A stretch of 64,000 nucleotides of DNA from Penelope pileata (Eukaryota > Chordata > Aves > Galliformes > Cracidae), in NCBI GenBank assembly GCA_013396635.1, contig WBMW01005075.1, positions 27,420 to 91,419 of the forward strand, read 5' to 3'. Under the pieces are notes generated by a model that searched no databases, was not told where the DNA came from, and saw nothing but the letters and a program-made list of their open reading frames with translations. Below are positions 26,383-38,735 of this stretch, in pieces; within the stretch, counting starts at the first letter, position 1; every line of letters begins with the position of its first letter. Made by a program: the position numbers and the translations under genes.

Positions 26383-26456
26383 GATAATTTAACCTGAAAC
26401 GGGACTCAGGAGGTCATGTGGCCCAACCAACTCCAATCCATATGCTCAGCGCAGAG
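26383..26456 (-). mobile_element. Short CR1 3' remnant
   Basis: The segment containing GGGACTCAGGAGGTCATGTG followed by GCCCAACCAA matches the CR1 3' region in reverse (GGGACC, then GGTCATCTAGTCCAACC). The tail repeat itself is lost. It lies head to head with the plus-strand CR1 that starts about 15 bases further on. Confidence 0.6.
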
Positions 26457-26469
26457 GTAGCTTTGAAAG

Positions 26470-26693
26470 TGTGAGTACTTCTAAAAAAGTTTTTTACAGT
26501 AAAGGTGGTGAAGCACTGGAACAGGTTGTCCAGAGATGTGGTGGAAGCCCCGTCCCTGGAGACATTCAAGGTCAGGCTGCACAGGGCTCTGAGCACCCTG
26601 GTCTAGCTGTAAATGTCTCTGTACATTGCATGGGAGTTGGACCATTTGACCTTTAAAGGTCCCTTCCGACTCAAAGGATTCTATGATTCTATT
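26470..26693 (+). mobile_element. CR1 3' fragment with intact tail
   Basis: The plus strand reads GGTGGTGAAGCACTGGAACA (26504-26523), then the CR1 pattern CCCTGGAGACATTCAAGGTC, GGTCCCTTCCGACTC, and ends in GGATTCTATGATTCTATT, the CR1 3' octamer repeat. It is a heavily 5'-truncated insertion of about 220 bases. A short plus-strand frame across it is only a relic of the ORF2 C-terminus. Confidence 0.92.
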
Positions 26694-28316
26694 TTGCTTT
26701 AATCCTGAATACGTCTACTTCATATAACTTACTTAAGGATAGCTCCAGGTGAAAACTTACACCTTTTTTAAACATTTCAACTACAGAACTACAAAAACTG
26801 TTCCTTCCAAATTTAACTTAGTCATTTTCAGTGATGTCCTTGGTTTTCTCCCCTGCAATTTCAAACCTAATTTAAAACACTGATTGAACATCCTCACGTC
26901 CTTTTGATAATAATCACTATCATCTTAGGCAAGAACCGCTGAGTTTCAGCTGTGGTTGCCATAATCTCTGTATTCCTTTTTATCTTTTCTTCATAACTTC
27001 CTCATGTTTTCTTTTTATATGTTACAAACAACATCTTTTATTGCTATGATTTCCTTAGCTAGCTTCACATAAATTATCAGTTGAGAAAACAAAGTGGTAG
27101 GCTCATTCCTCCAGCTCCAAATGGGTTTTGCTGCTCAGTCTTTCACTTCCTGTCTCAGTCAATTCCACACATTCCATGCCACTCTCAATCCTGTAACCAA
27201 AACTATTTCAGCAATTTTATCTTATCTGTTACTAATATGCACAATGTCTACTCTAAATTTGTTCCATATTGGTATTTCCATAATTTTTATTCTTCTATCT
27301 TTCCTATGTTTTCCTCTCTCACAATATATATTGATTTTAATCAGGTAACATTCTTATCCTTGATATTTCATAATGGGTACATTTTAGTTTTATGTATATT
27401 ACTAACAAATCAAATTATTTGCAGTGTATTCTTCAGTTAATGTTTGGAGACCAAAAAAAAGAGATTTTAAAAACAGCTACAGTAACATGAGATAAGATCA
27501 ACAACTTTATATGTACAATTTATACATAAAACTCTTTCAGACTCTGAACTGCTTGGGGTAGAGATTATATTATTCTAAGTTTGAGCATATGAATGATACA
27601 ACTAATAACAGAAAAGGAATCTAATCAAATTCACTTCAGACAAACATGCATAAACATGGCTACAAAAAAAAAAAGTTTAGCAATTTCCTGGTTTTTAAAT
27701 CTGCAGGAATTCTTGAAATTCTTAATTCTCTTCATCTCACTAGTTATTAACAAGAAAAGCAAATTCATCAACTTTAATAAATTACATGTAAGTGACTACT
27801 CTTTTCTCCCACTAAAACAATGTAAGTTTTATGATCTTACCAACAATCTTCCTGATCTTTGTGTGGTATGCATTAACCCTTCTTAAAAGATGCAAACGTA
27901 CATGTAAGTGTCTCACATTCACCTAGATCTGTAAATGAAAACACTAGTCTTAAATTGACTGCTAAGATCTGGGAGAGGACTTCCATTTCAGAAAGCACGA
28001 GTCCAGTGACTATGAAAAAGAAGTCAAAGAATAGCTAAGACAAGGACAGAGTTTAAAGTTGTGTTTTCTTTGGTACATCACATCCTTCCTCATGCTAACA
28101 GCTCACAACCACCTGCATACCACAGTTCACTCCCTTCTGTCTGTGCTATTTTTCCTTGGTCTCCACTAGAAACTGAAGCAATTGCAATTTCTAGAAAACC
28201 TGTAAGAACATTGGTTTTGTTTCTTCTTCTAGTTTGTCCTCCCGCTTCATAAACATAATAGTGGCACGACTTAAGGAGTGGTGAATTTTATTCTGCAGCC
28301 TTTCTTCCTTCTACTG
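26694..28316. other. AT-rich non-coding stretch
   Basis: Nothing identifiable. Frames at 27081-27440 and 27593-27886 are hydrophobic or K/N-rich translations of AT-rich DNA, without family resemblance or splice context. Confidence 0.5.
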
Positions 28317-28403
28317 CAGAATGACAAAATGGTTAAGGTTGAAAGGGACTGGGGGAGGCAATCTGGTCCATCCTCCTTGCTCAAGCAGGTAGAGCTAAAG
28401 CAG
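28317..28403 (-). mobile_element. Short CR1 3' remnant
   Basis: CAGAATGACAAAATGGTTAA then GGTTGAAAGGGACTG and CAATCTGGTCCATCC follow the reversed CR1 3' end (CAGAATCACAGAATGG, TTGGAAGGGACC, GGTCCAACC). It continues TTGCTCAAGCAGGTAGAGC, as in CR1 subfamilies with a CTCAAGCAGG block. Only about 85 bases survive. Confidence 0.8.
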
Positions 28404-30045
28404 ATGAAAGTAAATATTGCATGTTTCCATGGATTTAAAGGAAGAATCAGTACATTTCTCAACAGCTAGCAGAACAAAGGGCTTGAGGGTGGTTTTTTTG
28501 GTAGGTTGGAGGGTTTTTTTTTGTAATGTTTTTATCATCTCTGCTTATCTTTACAGTTTCACTGCTTTTGCGTTGGCTTTGAAGGACACTTGACAAGTGT
28601 TGATGTAGATGTTCTGGATTTCTTTTTTTTTGTAAATATAAATGGATGTTATGCAGTATTAAGGTTTAGTGTATGTACCAGTAACTTCAAGATAAAATCA
28701 CTTCAAACAGGATAAGGATTTTAACAAGAACAGCCAAACAAATTCAATTCCATGCTGTGCTGTATTTCCTTTGAAGTCTGTTCCAAATACCAGTTTCCAC
28801 CCTTCTTTCCATCCTGCTCTCCTTCATTCTGCTTGAATATTTTCTGCTCCTTTCCAAGCTGATTTTTAGGGCCCACAAAGACAGCAGCCAGAGTAACACA
28901 ACTGAAAGTGAAACAGATTTTACTATCGTTCACACATCTGCAGTGCCTCACTAGATATAGATAAACTTGTAAATTAAAGAAAGAAATAGGGATTTTATTG
29001 CAATCAGAAAAAGTGCTGAAAAAATCCTTGCGGCCATATCACCCATCTTTCTGCTAGCACGTTACTGCATTCTAGCTTATGCTCCCTGGAAAAGGTTTTC
29101 TGTAGAGTATACGTATACATGGGTGGATCTGGGGTGGTGTGGAGAGGGTTGGGCTGTGTGCAAGGAGAGGGGATGAGAATCAGTCACCACCTTCTCCATT
29201 ATTTCATATCCCACCTTCAGAAAGAGAAGTATATACAGCTGATTCTTTGTACTAGACTCAGGGATACACGGAAGCCCAACCATCCTCTCCTCTCTGGGAC
29301 ATCATTTCAGCAATTGGACTGTATGTTCTCCATAACTCCCAAAAGCACTCTTTTCTTCTTGTTTAATGACAGCAAGGCCTGACCTTAAATCATACTGTCC
29401 ATAATCAATTAACATTCGTGCAAGAGTGCAGGACTTCTATGAAAAACAATCAGCAAAAATGAAACAGTAATTTTTAAAATAGTTTAAGTCAATAAAACTT
29501 GAAACTAATTTCATGGAACGAAGGAAGATACTTCTCTAAGCAAAGGCTTTCTCCTTGATATATTCCAAACTCAGTGCTTTATACTCAGTAACAGCATTTT
29601 AATGGAAGTATATGAGTATCACAGAGAAACAGATACTCCATATAATTACATATTTTTTAAAACTTTTATTTCCAAAAAGCCAAAGAGTAAGTTAATTTTC
29701 TCTAACAGTGAGGAAATACAAAGGTATTAACATATGGTGCACACGGACAGTGGCATAAGATTAGTTTTGCACCTGTTGCAGACCTGTTGGTAGATCAGCA
29801 CATTACTGTATATTTTTTCCAGTAGCAATAACAACTTGCAGTCTCCAAAGCATTCAAACTCTCCTTTCTCTTCCTTTTTTGAAAGGATTCAACCTCCACG
29901 TAATACTGATAATGCGTAAAACGCTTATTTTTATTTAAAGACACGTACTAAAATAATCGTATTTTGTTTTAGGGCTGCAGAACTCTTTTTGCAGTTTTGC
30001 AGGCTAACTCACGTATAGTCCACAATTCTCACTTCTCCCTCTAGT

Positions 30046-30077
30046 AAAAAAAAAAAAAAAANAAAAAAAAAAAAAAA
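30046..30077. repeat. Poly-A run of 32 positions containing one N
   Basis: Thirty-two positions, all A except an uncalled base at 30062. The N probably reflects uncertain homopolymer length in the assembly rather than a real interruption. Confidence 0.9.
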
Positions 30078-30313
30078 GCTAATGCTGAAGGCATATTACC
30101 AAATTGGTTCAAAGAAGTAGGAAAAATTGAATGTTAATTTTTTTCAGTTATCTGAAGCCACGATACTGTAGAACGTCAGCACTCTCTCTAGTTTCCAAGT
30201 ATTTTGAGGACCTTAAAAACAGTCACGTTAACAAAAACATTCAAGTTACTTCAGTAAATTCAAAGCTGGCATAGGTTGTGTTGGAGTGCTTTGAAAACTA
30301 GCCATTTTTTATC

Positions 30314-30332
30314 TTTTTTTTTTTTTTTTTTT
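30314..30332. repeat. Poly-T run
   Basis: Nineteen T residues in a row, about 240 bases from the A run at 30046-30077. On a COMMD10 pre-mRNA (minus strand) it would read as poly-A and the other as poly-U, so the two could pair. Confidence 0.85.
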
Positions 30333-30414
30333 AATGGAGGAAAGGAAGGGCCTAGAATTAGTAAGAATGCATATTTACTTACAACCAAACACCTCATTAC
30401 GACATTCATTATAG

Positions 30415-30442
30415 TATTGTACTATAATACTATAGTACAATA
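30415..30442. repeat. Perfect 12-base inverted repeat with a 4-base loop
   Basis: TATTGTACTATA (30415-30426) is the exact reverse complement of TATAGTACAATA (30431-30442), separated by ATAC. It would form a short, AT-rich hairpin in single-stranded DNA or RNA. No known element is recognised around it. Confidence 0.85.
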
Positions 30443-31353
30443 TGGTATCAATATATAATGAGTATAATCTCAAGCTTAGTGCTGACAAATGTATTTTATC
30501 AATTTATCCATCCAGAAGAGATATGCTAAATGCTACTTTTAAAAAATTTTTGTTATATCCGTTTTTGGATTTCCACAGATCTAGTAAGTACATGCTCTTG
30601 GTCTGTGGCTCACCCTTTGATCACATTCCCTTAGTTAAACATGTGTCAGGCTCTTTTCTTCAAAAAGCAGTAAAAACAACAAGTGTACTTTGTTCTAGAC
30701 AGATGTAACACTGCTTAGACTTAAAGTTCAGGATAGCTCCAAGTTCTTTGTGACCCCCTGTGGGCCATAAGGGAGCATTAGCTGCGGTTAAAAAGGCAAT
30801 GTAAATTTTAAAGCAATTCCACTAGAAAAAAAAATCAAATTATGCTATGTGAGAATTTTCAAGAATTTTTCAAAGCAACTTTTCCAACTCTAGGTTGAGA
30901 AGAAAGCACTGTATCATGCATCATGACACTTCTCATAGTGCACTGTCTTCCCGCATGTTAACCATGCTCAGCCGCACCAAAGTCTCTACCATTTCTACTC
31001 AACTTCAGTGAGCTCTCAGTGCACAACACTTCATTGCTCCTATCTTGGTGTTAATTGCTTTTACTGCTTCCACCTCCCCGTATTTGTTTCATGCACTTCT
31101 GCTCTTCATTACACCACTCTCCATCAGACATCTTTGTGCCAGCCTAAGTGAGTTTGCCTGGCTACAGTACCCTTGGCAAGGTCAATGCATTTTAGCAGAC
31201 AATCTCCTCTGGCCACAGCTGCTGCAACAAAGCAGTTCTCCTGAAAACACTTAGCGTTAAACGTTTCTGTCTGAACAGTGTCTCAAATACAAGTGCATTT
31301 GGAAAGAAATCAAATAGTACCAATTTCAATAATAAGAACTACCTATTCTTAGA

Positions 31354-31760
31354 GGGTCACAAAGATGATCAGAGGGCTGGAGCATCTCTCCTGTAAAGAA
31401 AGGTTGAGGGAGCAGGGCTTGTTCAGCCTGGGGAAAAGGCAGCTCTGGGAAGATGTCACTGTGATCTTCCAGTACCTGAAGTGAGCTTATAAACAGCAGG
31501 GAGACTGACTTTTGACATGGTCTGATAGCAACAGGACAAGAGGGAAAGGCTTTAAACTAAAAGATGGGAGTAGGTTAGACATTAGGTGGAAATGCTTTAC
31601 TCAGAGGGTGGTGAGGCCCTTGCACAGCTGCCCAGAGAGCTGGGGGTGCCCCATTCCTGGAGGTGCTTAAGGTCAGCTTGGAAGGGGCCCTGGGAAGCCT
31701 GAGCTAGTAGGGGGTAGCGCTGCCCATAGCAGGAGGGTTGGAAATGGGTGGGCTTCAGGC
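31354..31760 (+). mobile_element. CR1 3' fragment lacking the terminal tail
   Basis: It starts with GAGGGTCACAAAGATGATCA and follows the CR1 ORF2 C-terminal and 3' region: GGGCTGGAGCATCTC, TTCAGCCTGGGGAAAAGG, CTTCCAGTACCTGAAG, GGGTGGTGAGGCCC and CCATAGCAGGAGGGTTGG. It has many substitutions. It stops at GGTGGGCTTCAGGC, about 40 bases before where the ATTCTATG tail should be. The lost end coincides with an 8-base inverted repeat (AATGGGTG 31743-31750, CACCCATT 31762-31769). Confidence 0.88.
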
Positions 31761-33946
31761 TCACCCATTGGTGAGAAATGGCTATCTGCATGCCAGCTTA
31801 GTTCTCATCAGGCAGTCATTTTCTCTAAACCTGATACATGTTTAGAAACATCAAACTAAAAAGCTTAGTCAAGAACACGTTAAATGTTAGCCTCCAAAAG
31901 TACAGATGATAGGAATATACTGTACTCCAGAAATTCTGAAGCGGTCTAAACATCTTTCTTGTAGCTATATCATTCTACGCTATCCCTCTAGGAACAGAAC
32001 ATGTACAGCGTTAAGAAGGATTTTGAGGCCTGGAAAACAAAGGAAAACAATCTAATAAAGAATATATTATTTAATTACTGTTTGGAAATAAAAAAAGTGA
32101 CAATGAAAAAATAAAAGTGATACTAGTTATATAAAAGAATCGTTTGAAAACATGGATTAGAACTTCTTTGACACACCACCAACCCCATGAATTCTGTCTC
32201 ACTTTGATGGCAGCTTTGCTGTCTGAGGATTTTCAAAGATATTGTGGAATCTCTATGCCTTTGATACGAACGTTGTGTGCTTGTTTCTGTGAAAATTGGG
32301 CAACAGAAAGGAAGAAGAGAGTAGGAATAGGAATGTGAAGAGGCAAAGCGATCTAGAAACGAGAATAAGAGAAAACAGATCAGGAATTGTTCGTCTGCTG
32401 TAACAAGGACTTCTCCAAATATACAGATACCTTTTATTGACGTTTTTAAGTTGCATCTTGAAATTCACCTTCTCCTATTAAGTATTCCAAATCTTCAAGT
32501 GATACACACTTCTTTTCCAGCAATAATTTCAAATGTTTGTACAAAGTGTTTGTAACATTTGTGTCCTTGTTTTGGAAGAAAGACGTGCATTTATTTTTTA
32601 AGTGTGTGCAATTAGATTCTGAAATTCCTTTATTTAGGACTCAAGGACGGAAAGAGGAAGATGGCGTGCAGTTGAACTCATTTGTGCATCTAATGAATTC
32701 TGTAGTCAGTTCCACACTGAAAAGACCCTAGGACTGGTAGGTATCAGGGCACACCTAACTCATCATCAGTGGGCAGCCCCCTAATGTGCTGCAACAGTGC
32801 TCCTCCAGACAGCTTAAGCTTGAGACTCTCCTATGACAACACAGCAACTAACACCTTTCTCCATCTTACAAAGGAGGCAAGTGCACCCTTTAGTGTTGAA
32901 GTACTTAATGAAAGAAATATACACAGACCAGAGCTGCCTACAAATCTGGCCCTTGGCAACTTGCTTTGCTGTCAAATCCTGAATCTCATGACTTATTCCC
33001 AAGTATAAGAATTTCCCAGCTCTCTTCATTTCTGTTGATACAGGGAAAGGGAACACAAAAATAATCTAGCCTTTTTAGCCTTCTTTAAAACTCCACTGCC
33101 AGCATTTATGCACAAGAAGAAATCCAAAAAGCCTTAAATCAGTTATTACTGAAAAACCCAGTTCCTAATCCTGACACTTAAGGAAAGAAAGCGTTTAGAA
33201 ACACCCCTACAAAGCAATTCTCAAAATATTCTGATTATTCGCAGTGCTGAAAGATTCACTGAGAACACCATAAACTCAGTCAATAATCATCACAGTGCAA
33301 TTTTCTTTTCCATTTGAACCACCAGTATGGTTCTGTCTCACGAGGTGGATGGACAGCTTAGTTACTTTGGCTGCATATTTACAAGTTCAAAAATGTTGCT
33401 CAAGGGGTCAGAAAAAGAAGCAGTTTATCCCACGTATAAATTTCAAGCTAGACAAGTATGTTTATCATTTTTTGCTATATTTTTGTTTTTGTATTGCCAT
33501 TTCATTACTACAAGTCTTCAAAATGTACTCTTAGTTACAAGATCTGTCGCATTATGGGAAAAAAATTATTTCTCTTTTCCCCTTGAAATCTCTTTCTATT
33601 ACTTCCCTGCCAGCAAATGTGCACTCCTAGAAGTATGTTATTTCATTAATAGTGATTTCATAAAATCACAGCGAACAAGATTTGCTCAAGGGCTGTAGGC
33701 CATGCCATGGGTTGTGGTTTTCCTGTAAAAGAGGTCATATTTCATGTATTTTAACTGGTGAAAAAGGTCACTTGTAACAGCTTTTCAAGTTAGCTAAATG
33801 CTCATATAAAGCCAAAAGGCGCAAGTTTAGATGCCACATAGTTCCAGATACCAGACTCCTCTCACTTGCAAACAACAGGAAACAAGTGAAAATTGCTGCC
33901 CTCACATATGCGTGAGGTGATGACCTTCTCTCTCCCATCCAAAGTA
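31761..33946. other. AT-rich non-coding stretch
   Basis: No exon, RNA gene or repeat could be supported. Frames at 33295-33534 and 33327-33698 are chance frames without recognisable domains. Confidence 0.5.
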
Positions 33947-34039
33947 CAGAATCATAGAATCATAGAACGGTTCTGGTTGGAAGGGACCTTAGAGATCATC
34001 TTGTTCCAACCCCCCTGCCATGGGCAAGGACACCTCCCA

Positions 34040-35431
34040 CTAGACCAGGTTGCCCAAAGCCCCATCCAGCCTGGCCTTGAATACTTCCAGGGAGGGGACA
34101 TCCACAACTTCTCTGGGCAACCTGTTCCAGTGTCTCACCACCCTCACAGGGAAGAATTTCCTCCTTAGATCTAGTCTAAATCTACCCTCTTCCAGTTTAT
34201 AACCATTACCCCTGGTCCTGTCACTACCTATCCTTGTAAAAAGCCCCTCCCCAGCTTTCCTGTAGGCCCCTTCAGGTACTGGAAGGCTGCTATCAGGTCC
34301 CCCCGCAGCCTTCTCTTCTCCAGGCTGAAGAGTCCTAACTCTCTCAGCCTGTCCTCGTAGGGGAGGTGCTCCAGCCCTCTGATCGTCCTCGTGNNNNNNN
34401 NNNNNNNNNNNNNNNNNNNNNNNNNNNNNNNNNNNNNNNNNNNNNNNNNNNNNNNNNNNNNNNNNNNNNNNNNNNNNNNNNNNNNNNNNNNNNNNNNNNN
34501 NNNNNNNNNNNNNNNNNNNNNNNNNNNNNNNNNNNNNNNNNNNNNNNNNNNNNNNNNNNNNNNNNNNNNNNNNNNNNNNNNNNNNNNNNNNNNNNNNNNN
34601 NNNNNNNNNNNNNNNNNNNNNNNNNNNNNNNNNNNNNNNNNNNNNNNNNNNNNNNNNNNNNNNNNNNNNNNNNNNNNNNNNNNNNNNNNNNNNNNNNNNN
34701 NNNNNNNNNNNNNNNNNNNNNNNNNNNNNNNNNNNNNNNNNNNNNNNNNNNNNNNNNNNNNNNNNNNNNNNNNNNNNNNNNNNNNNNNNNNNNNNNNNNN
34801 NNNNNNNNNNNNNNNNNNNNNNNNNNNNNNNNNNNNNNNNNNNNNNNNNNNNNNNNNNNNNNNNNNNNNNNNNNNNNNNNNNNNNNNNNNNNNNNNNNNN
34901 NNNNNNNNNNNNNNNNNNNNNNNNNNNNNNNNNNNNNNNNNNNNNNNNNTTCAGGACCCGTGGATGAATCTCATCAGGCCCCATGGACTTGTATACCTTC
35001 AGGTCCTTCAGGTGGTCTCCAACCTGATCTTCACTTATAGTGGGCAGTTCTTCCTTCTCCCACTTCTTACCTTCTCTTGCTGCAATTTGGGCAGTGTGAC
35101 TAGAGCCTTTGCCAGTGAAGACTGAGGCAAAGAAGTCATTCAGTATCTCAGCCTTCTCCACATCCCTCGTGACCACGTCTCCAGTTTCCTTCCGGAGAGG
35201 GCCAACATTTTTCCTAGTCTTCCTTTTATCATTGATATACCTGTAGAAATTCTTCTTGTTCCCCTTTATGTCCCTGGCTAGATTTAATTCTATCTGGGCT
35301 TTAGCTTTCCTAACCTGGTCCCTGGCTGCTCGGACCACCTCTTTGTATTTCTCCCAGCTAACCCATTCCAGTTTCCACTCCCTATAGACTTTCCTTTTGT
35401 GCCCTAGAAAGCCCAGGAGCTCCTTATTCAT
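34040..35431 (-). pseudogene. CR1 ORF2 remnant (linker, RT start, gap, C-terminus)
   Basis: On the minus strand, from 35431 down, the frame reads the linker (EWKLEWVSWEKYKE, RKAKAQIELNLARD), FFASVFTGK and the RT opening VYKSMGPDEIHPRVL. It then runs into the gap. After the gap the same nominal frame is out of register: residues such as HEDDQRAGAPPLRGQAERV are the wrong frame of RGLEHLPYE, and the correct frame returns only at YRKAGEGLFTRI. The shift lies at a run of four G (plus strand CCCC near 34267-34270) where other CR1 copies carry five. The open frame across the N is therefore an artefact of the arbitrary gap length. Confidence 0.88.
34394..34949. other. Assembly gap of 556 N
   Basis: The bases are uncalled. 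Flanks are the CR1 RT start (from 34950, PRVL) and the block just before GLEHL (to 34393). In a complete CR1 ORF2 these points are about 350-370 codons apart, or about 1.1 kb, so the placeholder is roughly half the expected size. The gap hides the RT catalytic core. Confidence 0.95.
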
Positions 35432-35601
35432 TTACAGAGGCCTCCTGGCATTCTTGCCCGCTTTCCTTTTTTTTTGGGATGCACTGCTCCTGGGCTTGGA
35501 GGAGATGACCCTTGAATACCAACCAGCTTTCTTGGGCCCCTCTCCCCTCCAGGGCTTTGTCCCAAGACACCCTGCCAAGCAGATCCCTGAAGAGGTCAAT
35601 G

Positions 35602-38600
35602 AGGTCGAGAGGTCAAGAGGTATGACTGGAAAGGGTGTCACAGCATTGTTACAGACACCTGTGCAACGTCAAATGCACAGTGCTGATCCTGTTTGACAGC
35701 ATGTACTGTATATTTATTGCCTCAAGCAGGACAGATGTTAGCAACACAGGAGATGCTCACTTTGTACTCTTTCAAGAATATGCTAATTACTTCTCTAGGA
35801 AGCCCAATCTGGCAGTTTCAGTAGTTTACTCATAAACAAAAAAATTAGCAAAAGTAACAGGAAAGGAAACTCAGCAACTTAGCCAGAAGGAGAAAAGATG
35901 TGAATTTCTCTGACAGCTGCCCCTTGCCACCCTTTCACTCCCAAACAGCCCTTTCTGATCTTGGTGTTAACACACTTAAGAAGAAAAAATATACATCTGT
36001 TGTTCAATAAGATGAGACACTGTGTATAGGGACAGTTGAGATAGAGGAAAAGCAACCAGATGCAAGATACACAGCTTTGCAATGTGCAAAGCCGTGTGTG
36101 CGATCCCAACAAAAGCCAAATGCTCACACAAATCAGCTACTTTCCTTTGAGCTGCACCATAAGAACACTCTAATAGAACTTGTAATTTCCTAACCTGATT
36201 AAAATTTCACACACGTTGTCCTCACTTTTTAATATAATAACATAGATGCTTTATTCAAATGCTTCAAACAGTTGACTTCTCGTTTCTGCAGCTAGCTCTA
36301 TGCTTGAAAGGATGAAAGGAAAATTCTGAAAGGGAAATACGGCTAAGCACTCAGATTTTGAAGGAGAACCTCACAATTACTCAGCTCCATACAGACAGGA
36401 GCACTCAAGGCACTGCACAATTAAAGACCAACCCTGTAAATTTTACAGGACCAGTTTTGCACTTCCAGTGCAGAAGACAAGAGTGATGGATGCTGCAGCA
36501 AGGTGCCAAGATGAAGCTGTCCCCAGTTGAGGTCATTGGCCTCCAGGACCAGAACTTCTCCACTGCCTCTTCTGCAGGCTGCACACGCTTCAGCTGCAGA
36601 AGACAGCTCACCTGACATTCCACACGCCAGCAACACACTGCAGAGCCTCAAGCTGATGTTGGTCTTTCTGCGGGTAAAAATGTTAACTACTCAAAACACA
36701 GTTCTGTGTGTCCACTCCAGTACTCGTTTCTCTGTTAAGGGAGTTGGAGGATTTTTTGGAGAGGACAGAAAACAAATTGAAAATGAAAATCCTACATTTG
36801 ACATGTAAAAAAGTTAAAGAACAAGTGAAAGCAACTTTGCTAAGCATTCTCAGATTTTACAAGTTATTTAAAAATAATCCACCAGATTTTAGTCCTTTTG
36901 GCCCAACTTTTTCTGCTTCAGAAACCGTAAAAGCAAAATGACACTTGTAATATCATTTATTTTAAACTCTTCTGTCCATTAAAACAGATATAGCAGCTAA
37001 GGACAATCAAAAAGATTTCAAAAGCATGTGATTATACTCAGCCTTGCAGTGAACTGCCAGCTTACAAATATGCAATGGAGATCTATAATTTTAAATGTCA
37101 CTTCCAACCTGTACAAAGCAAACATCACTCACAACTTTAGTGTGAACACTGCCTTATCTGCATTTGATGTTGAAGCTGGCACTACTTTGTCAGGACACAC
37201 AACATAATCATTTTCAAGGAAAAACAATTAATATTCAGCCTCAACAGGCAAAAGAAAACGCTTTACAAAATAAAATAACTGCAGTAACTAGGTCAACCAC
37301 AACTGAAGATCAAGCAAGTTACCTGACACTATCAGGAGAAAAAAAACAAAACAAAACAACAAAACTAGAGAGTGATTAAAATGACCCAGGTGATGTGCAC
37401 AGATGATAAAGCTGAAGTTACTCAGGCAATATGACACTCATCAATAAAATAAATGCCTGAAGTACTACTGTACTTATAAAAATGTTTATTTGTTTAATAT
37501 GTTGATCCAATTAGTCAATGAAAACCTTCCCTACAACAGTAACTAAACAAAATGGATTGAAAATACTACATTTAAAAAAAAAATAATAATGGTAACTAGC
37601 TACAGTGGACATTTACTCTATAAGATTTTTTACGAAGATAACGAAGAGGAAAATAGTGAGATCAGTGTCAGACTAGTTAAAATATGTCAGATTGCAGATA
37701 GGCTTTTCAGAAGCTGCACAGAGAACCACCAGAAAACAGATTCTCACAGCTGAGTGAGTACTCCATGACTGTTGTATACTCCTGCACATTACCCTTCATC
37801 TTAGGATAGGCTGAAAAATTATCTCTCACATAAAAACAACAACAGAAATATCACAGTTTCCAAGCTAATCCACCCACTTAACATTAAAATTGAAAAAGAT
37901 ACACAACTCAGGACAAAACTGTCAAATATAACTTAAAAAAAAAAAATAATCTCAGAAAGGTCAAGATGTATCTGTGGGATGCTGTAAGCAGATAAACACT
38001 AAGACGTTTTGTGCAGGCATGCTTTTTTTGTGCACTAATCAAAGAGGCAGACGAAATACTCAGGAAAACAAGCAAATAAAACTCCTGTCAGTTTTCTCCA
38101 TCAGCTCAAGTTTAATAAAGTTAGTGAAGGCACTAAGCTACCTCTTCTCAGAGCATCCCCCAAAAAACGCATTTCTATGTTGCAGCTGCAGAATTTGGAG
38201 TTATTTATAGTAAAGATCACAACATTAAACAAAACATTTGGCATATATCTAGATCTTACTTTTAACTTCTTCATTTCACATTTTGCTTTTCTTTGAGTAA
38301 AGATCTTCCAATTTCAGAGAGTATCTCAAACACAGTACACCTACCAGAAGACAAGGAGTAACGAAGAGTGTACCTCTTCCATTCCCACCCAGGAAAGGCA
38401 CAGCAAAGCATGGACTACTCCCAAGCTACCACTATAGTAGTGAGAAGCAAGGCAACTGGTTCTCCGTGTCAGTGAAATTAAAAAACAGATAATGCTGATT
38501 GCAGAAGACAGTCCTATCTCTTCCAACAAGCTCTGAAGACATCCACCTCACAGGGAAACCAGCTATAGGAAAACAAAACACTGCTGGCTCTTGAAGACAT

Positions 38601-38735
38601 AAAACATTTTGAAGCATAAGTCCACTGAGAAAATACACATGAAAATCCTTTTTTAATTAAAAAAAAATAGTAATTCCACATCTCTCATAACTTTTCTCCT
38701 TCAGAACCCCTCAAAGAAAAAATAAAGGATTAAAA
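35602..38735. other. Non-coding stretch with one GC-richer patch
   Basis: No gene is recognised. At about 36425-36660 there is a patch richer in G and C (CTGCAGCAAGG, GGCTGCACACGC), spanned on the minus strand by two overlapping frames of 76 and 77 codons. They have no recognisable domain, and I see no splice-site logic around them. A simple AAAAC-type repeat lies at 37339-37366. Confidence 0.5.
37339..37366. repeat. AAAAC simple repeat
   Basis: A short A-rich tract containing three or four AAAAC units, following GGAGAA. No element is attached to it. Confidence 0.75.

Larger units (their letters stand above)
28404..31353. other. AT-rich non-coding stretch with homopolymers and a small palindrome
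   Basis: No gene or large repeat was recognised. The stretch contains the long A run with an N at 30046-30077, a T run at 30314-30332 and a perfect 12-base inverted repeat at 30415-30442. Confidence 0.55.
33947..35601 (-). mobile_element. Young CR1 LINE, long 5'-truncated copy containing an assembly gap
   Basis: The 3' end at 33947 reads CAGAATCATAGAATCATAGA, an intact reversed tail. The ORF2 C-terminal part follows up to 34393, then 556 N, then the start of the RT and the linker between endonuclease and RT up to 35431. About 170 more bases of CR1 run to 35601, where the CR1 pattern ends at CCCTGAAGAGGTCAA. It is one of the least diverged CR1 copies here, about 96% identical by eye to the plus-strand copy at 38736-39493 over their shared 430 or so bases. 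The endonuclease and 5' UTR are missing. Confidence 0.93.

Noticed and set aside
27081..27440. A hydrophobic 119-codon frame that could suggest a membrane protein
   Set aside because: T-rich DNA yields hydrophobic codons by chance; no start context, splice sites or family match was seen.
34366..35125. Plus-strand open frames of 224 and 244 codons
   Set aside because: They consist almost wholly of N and are antisense to the CR1 ORF2.
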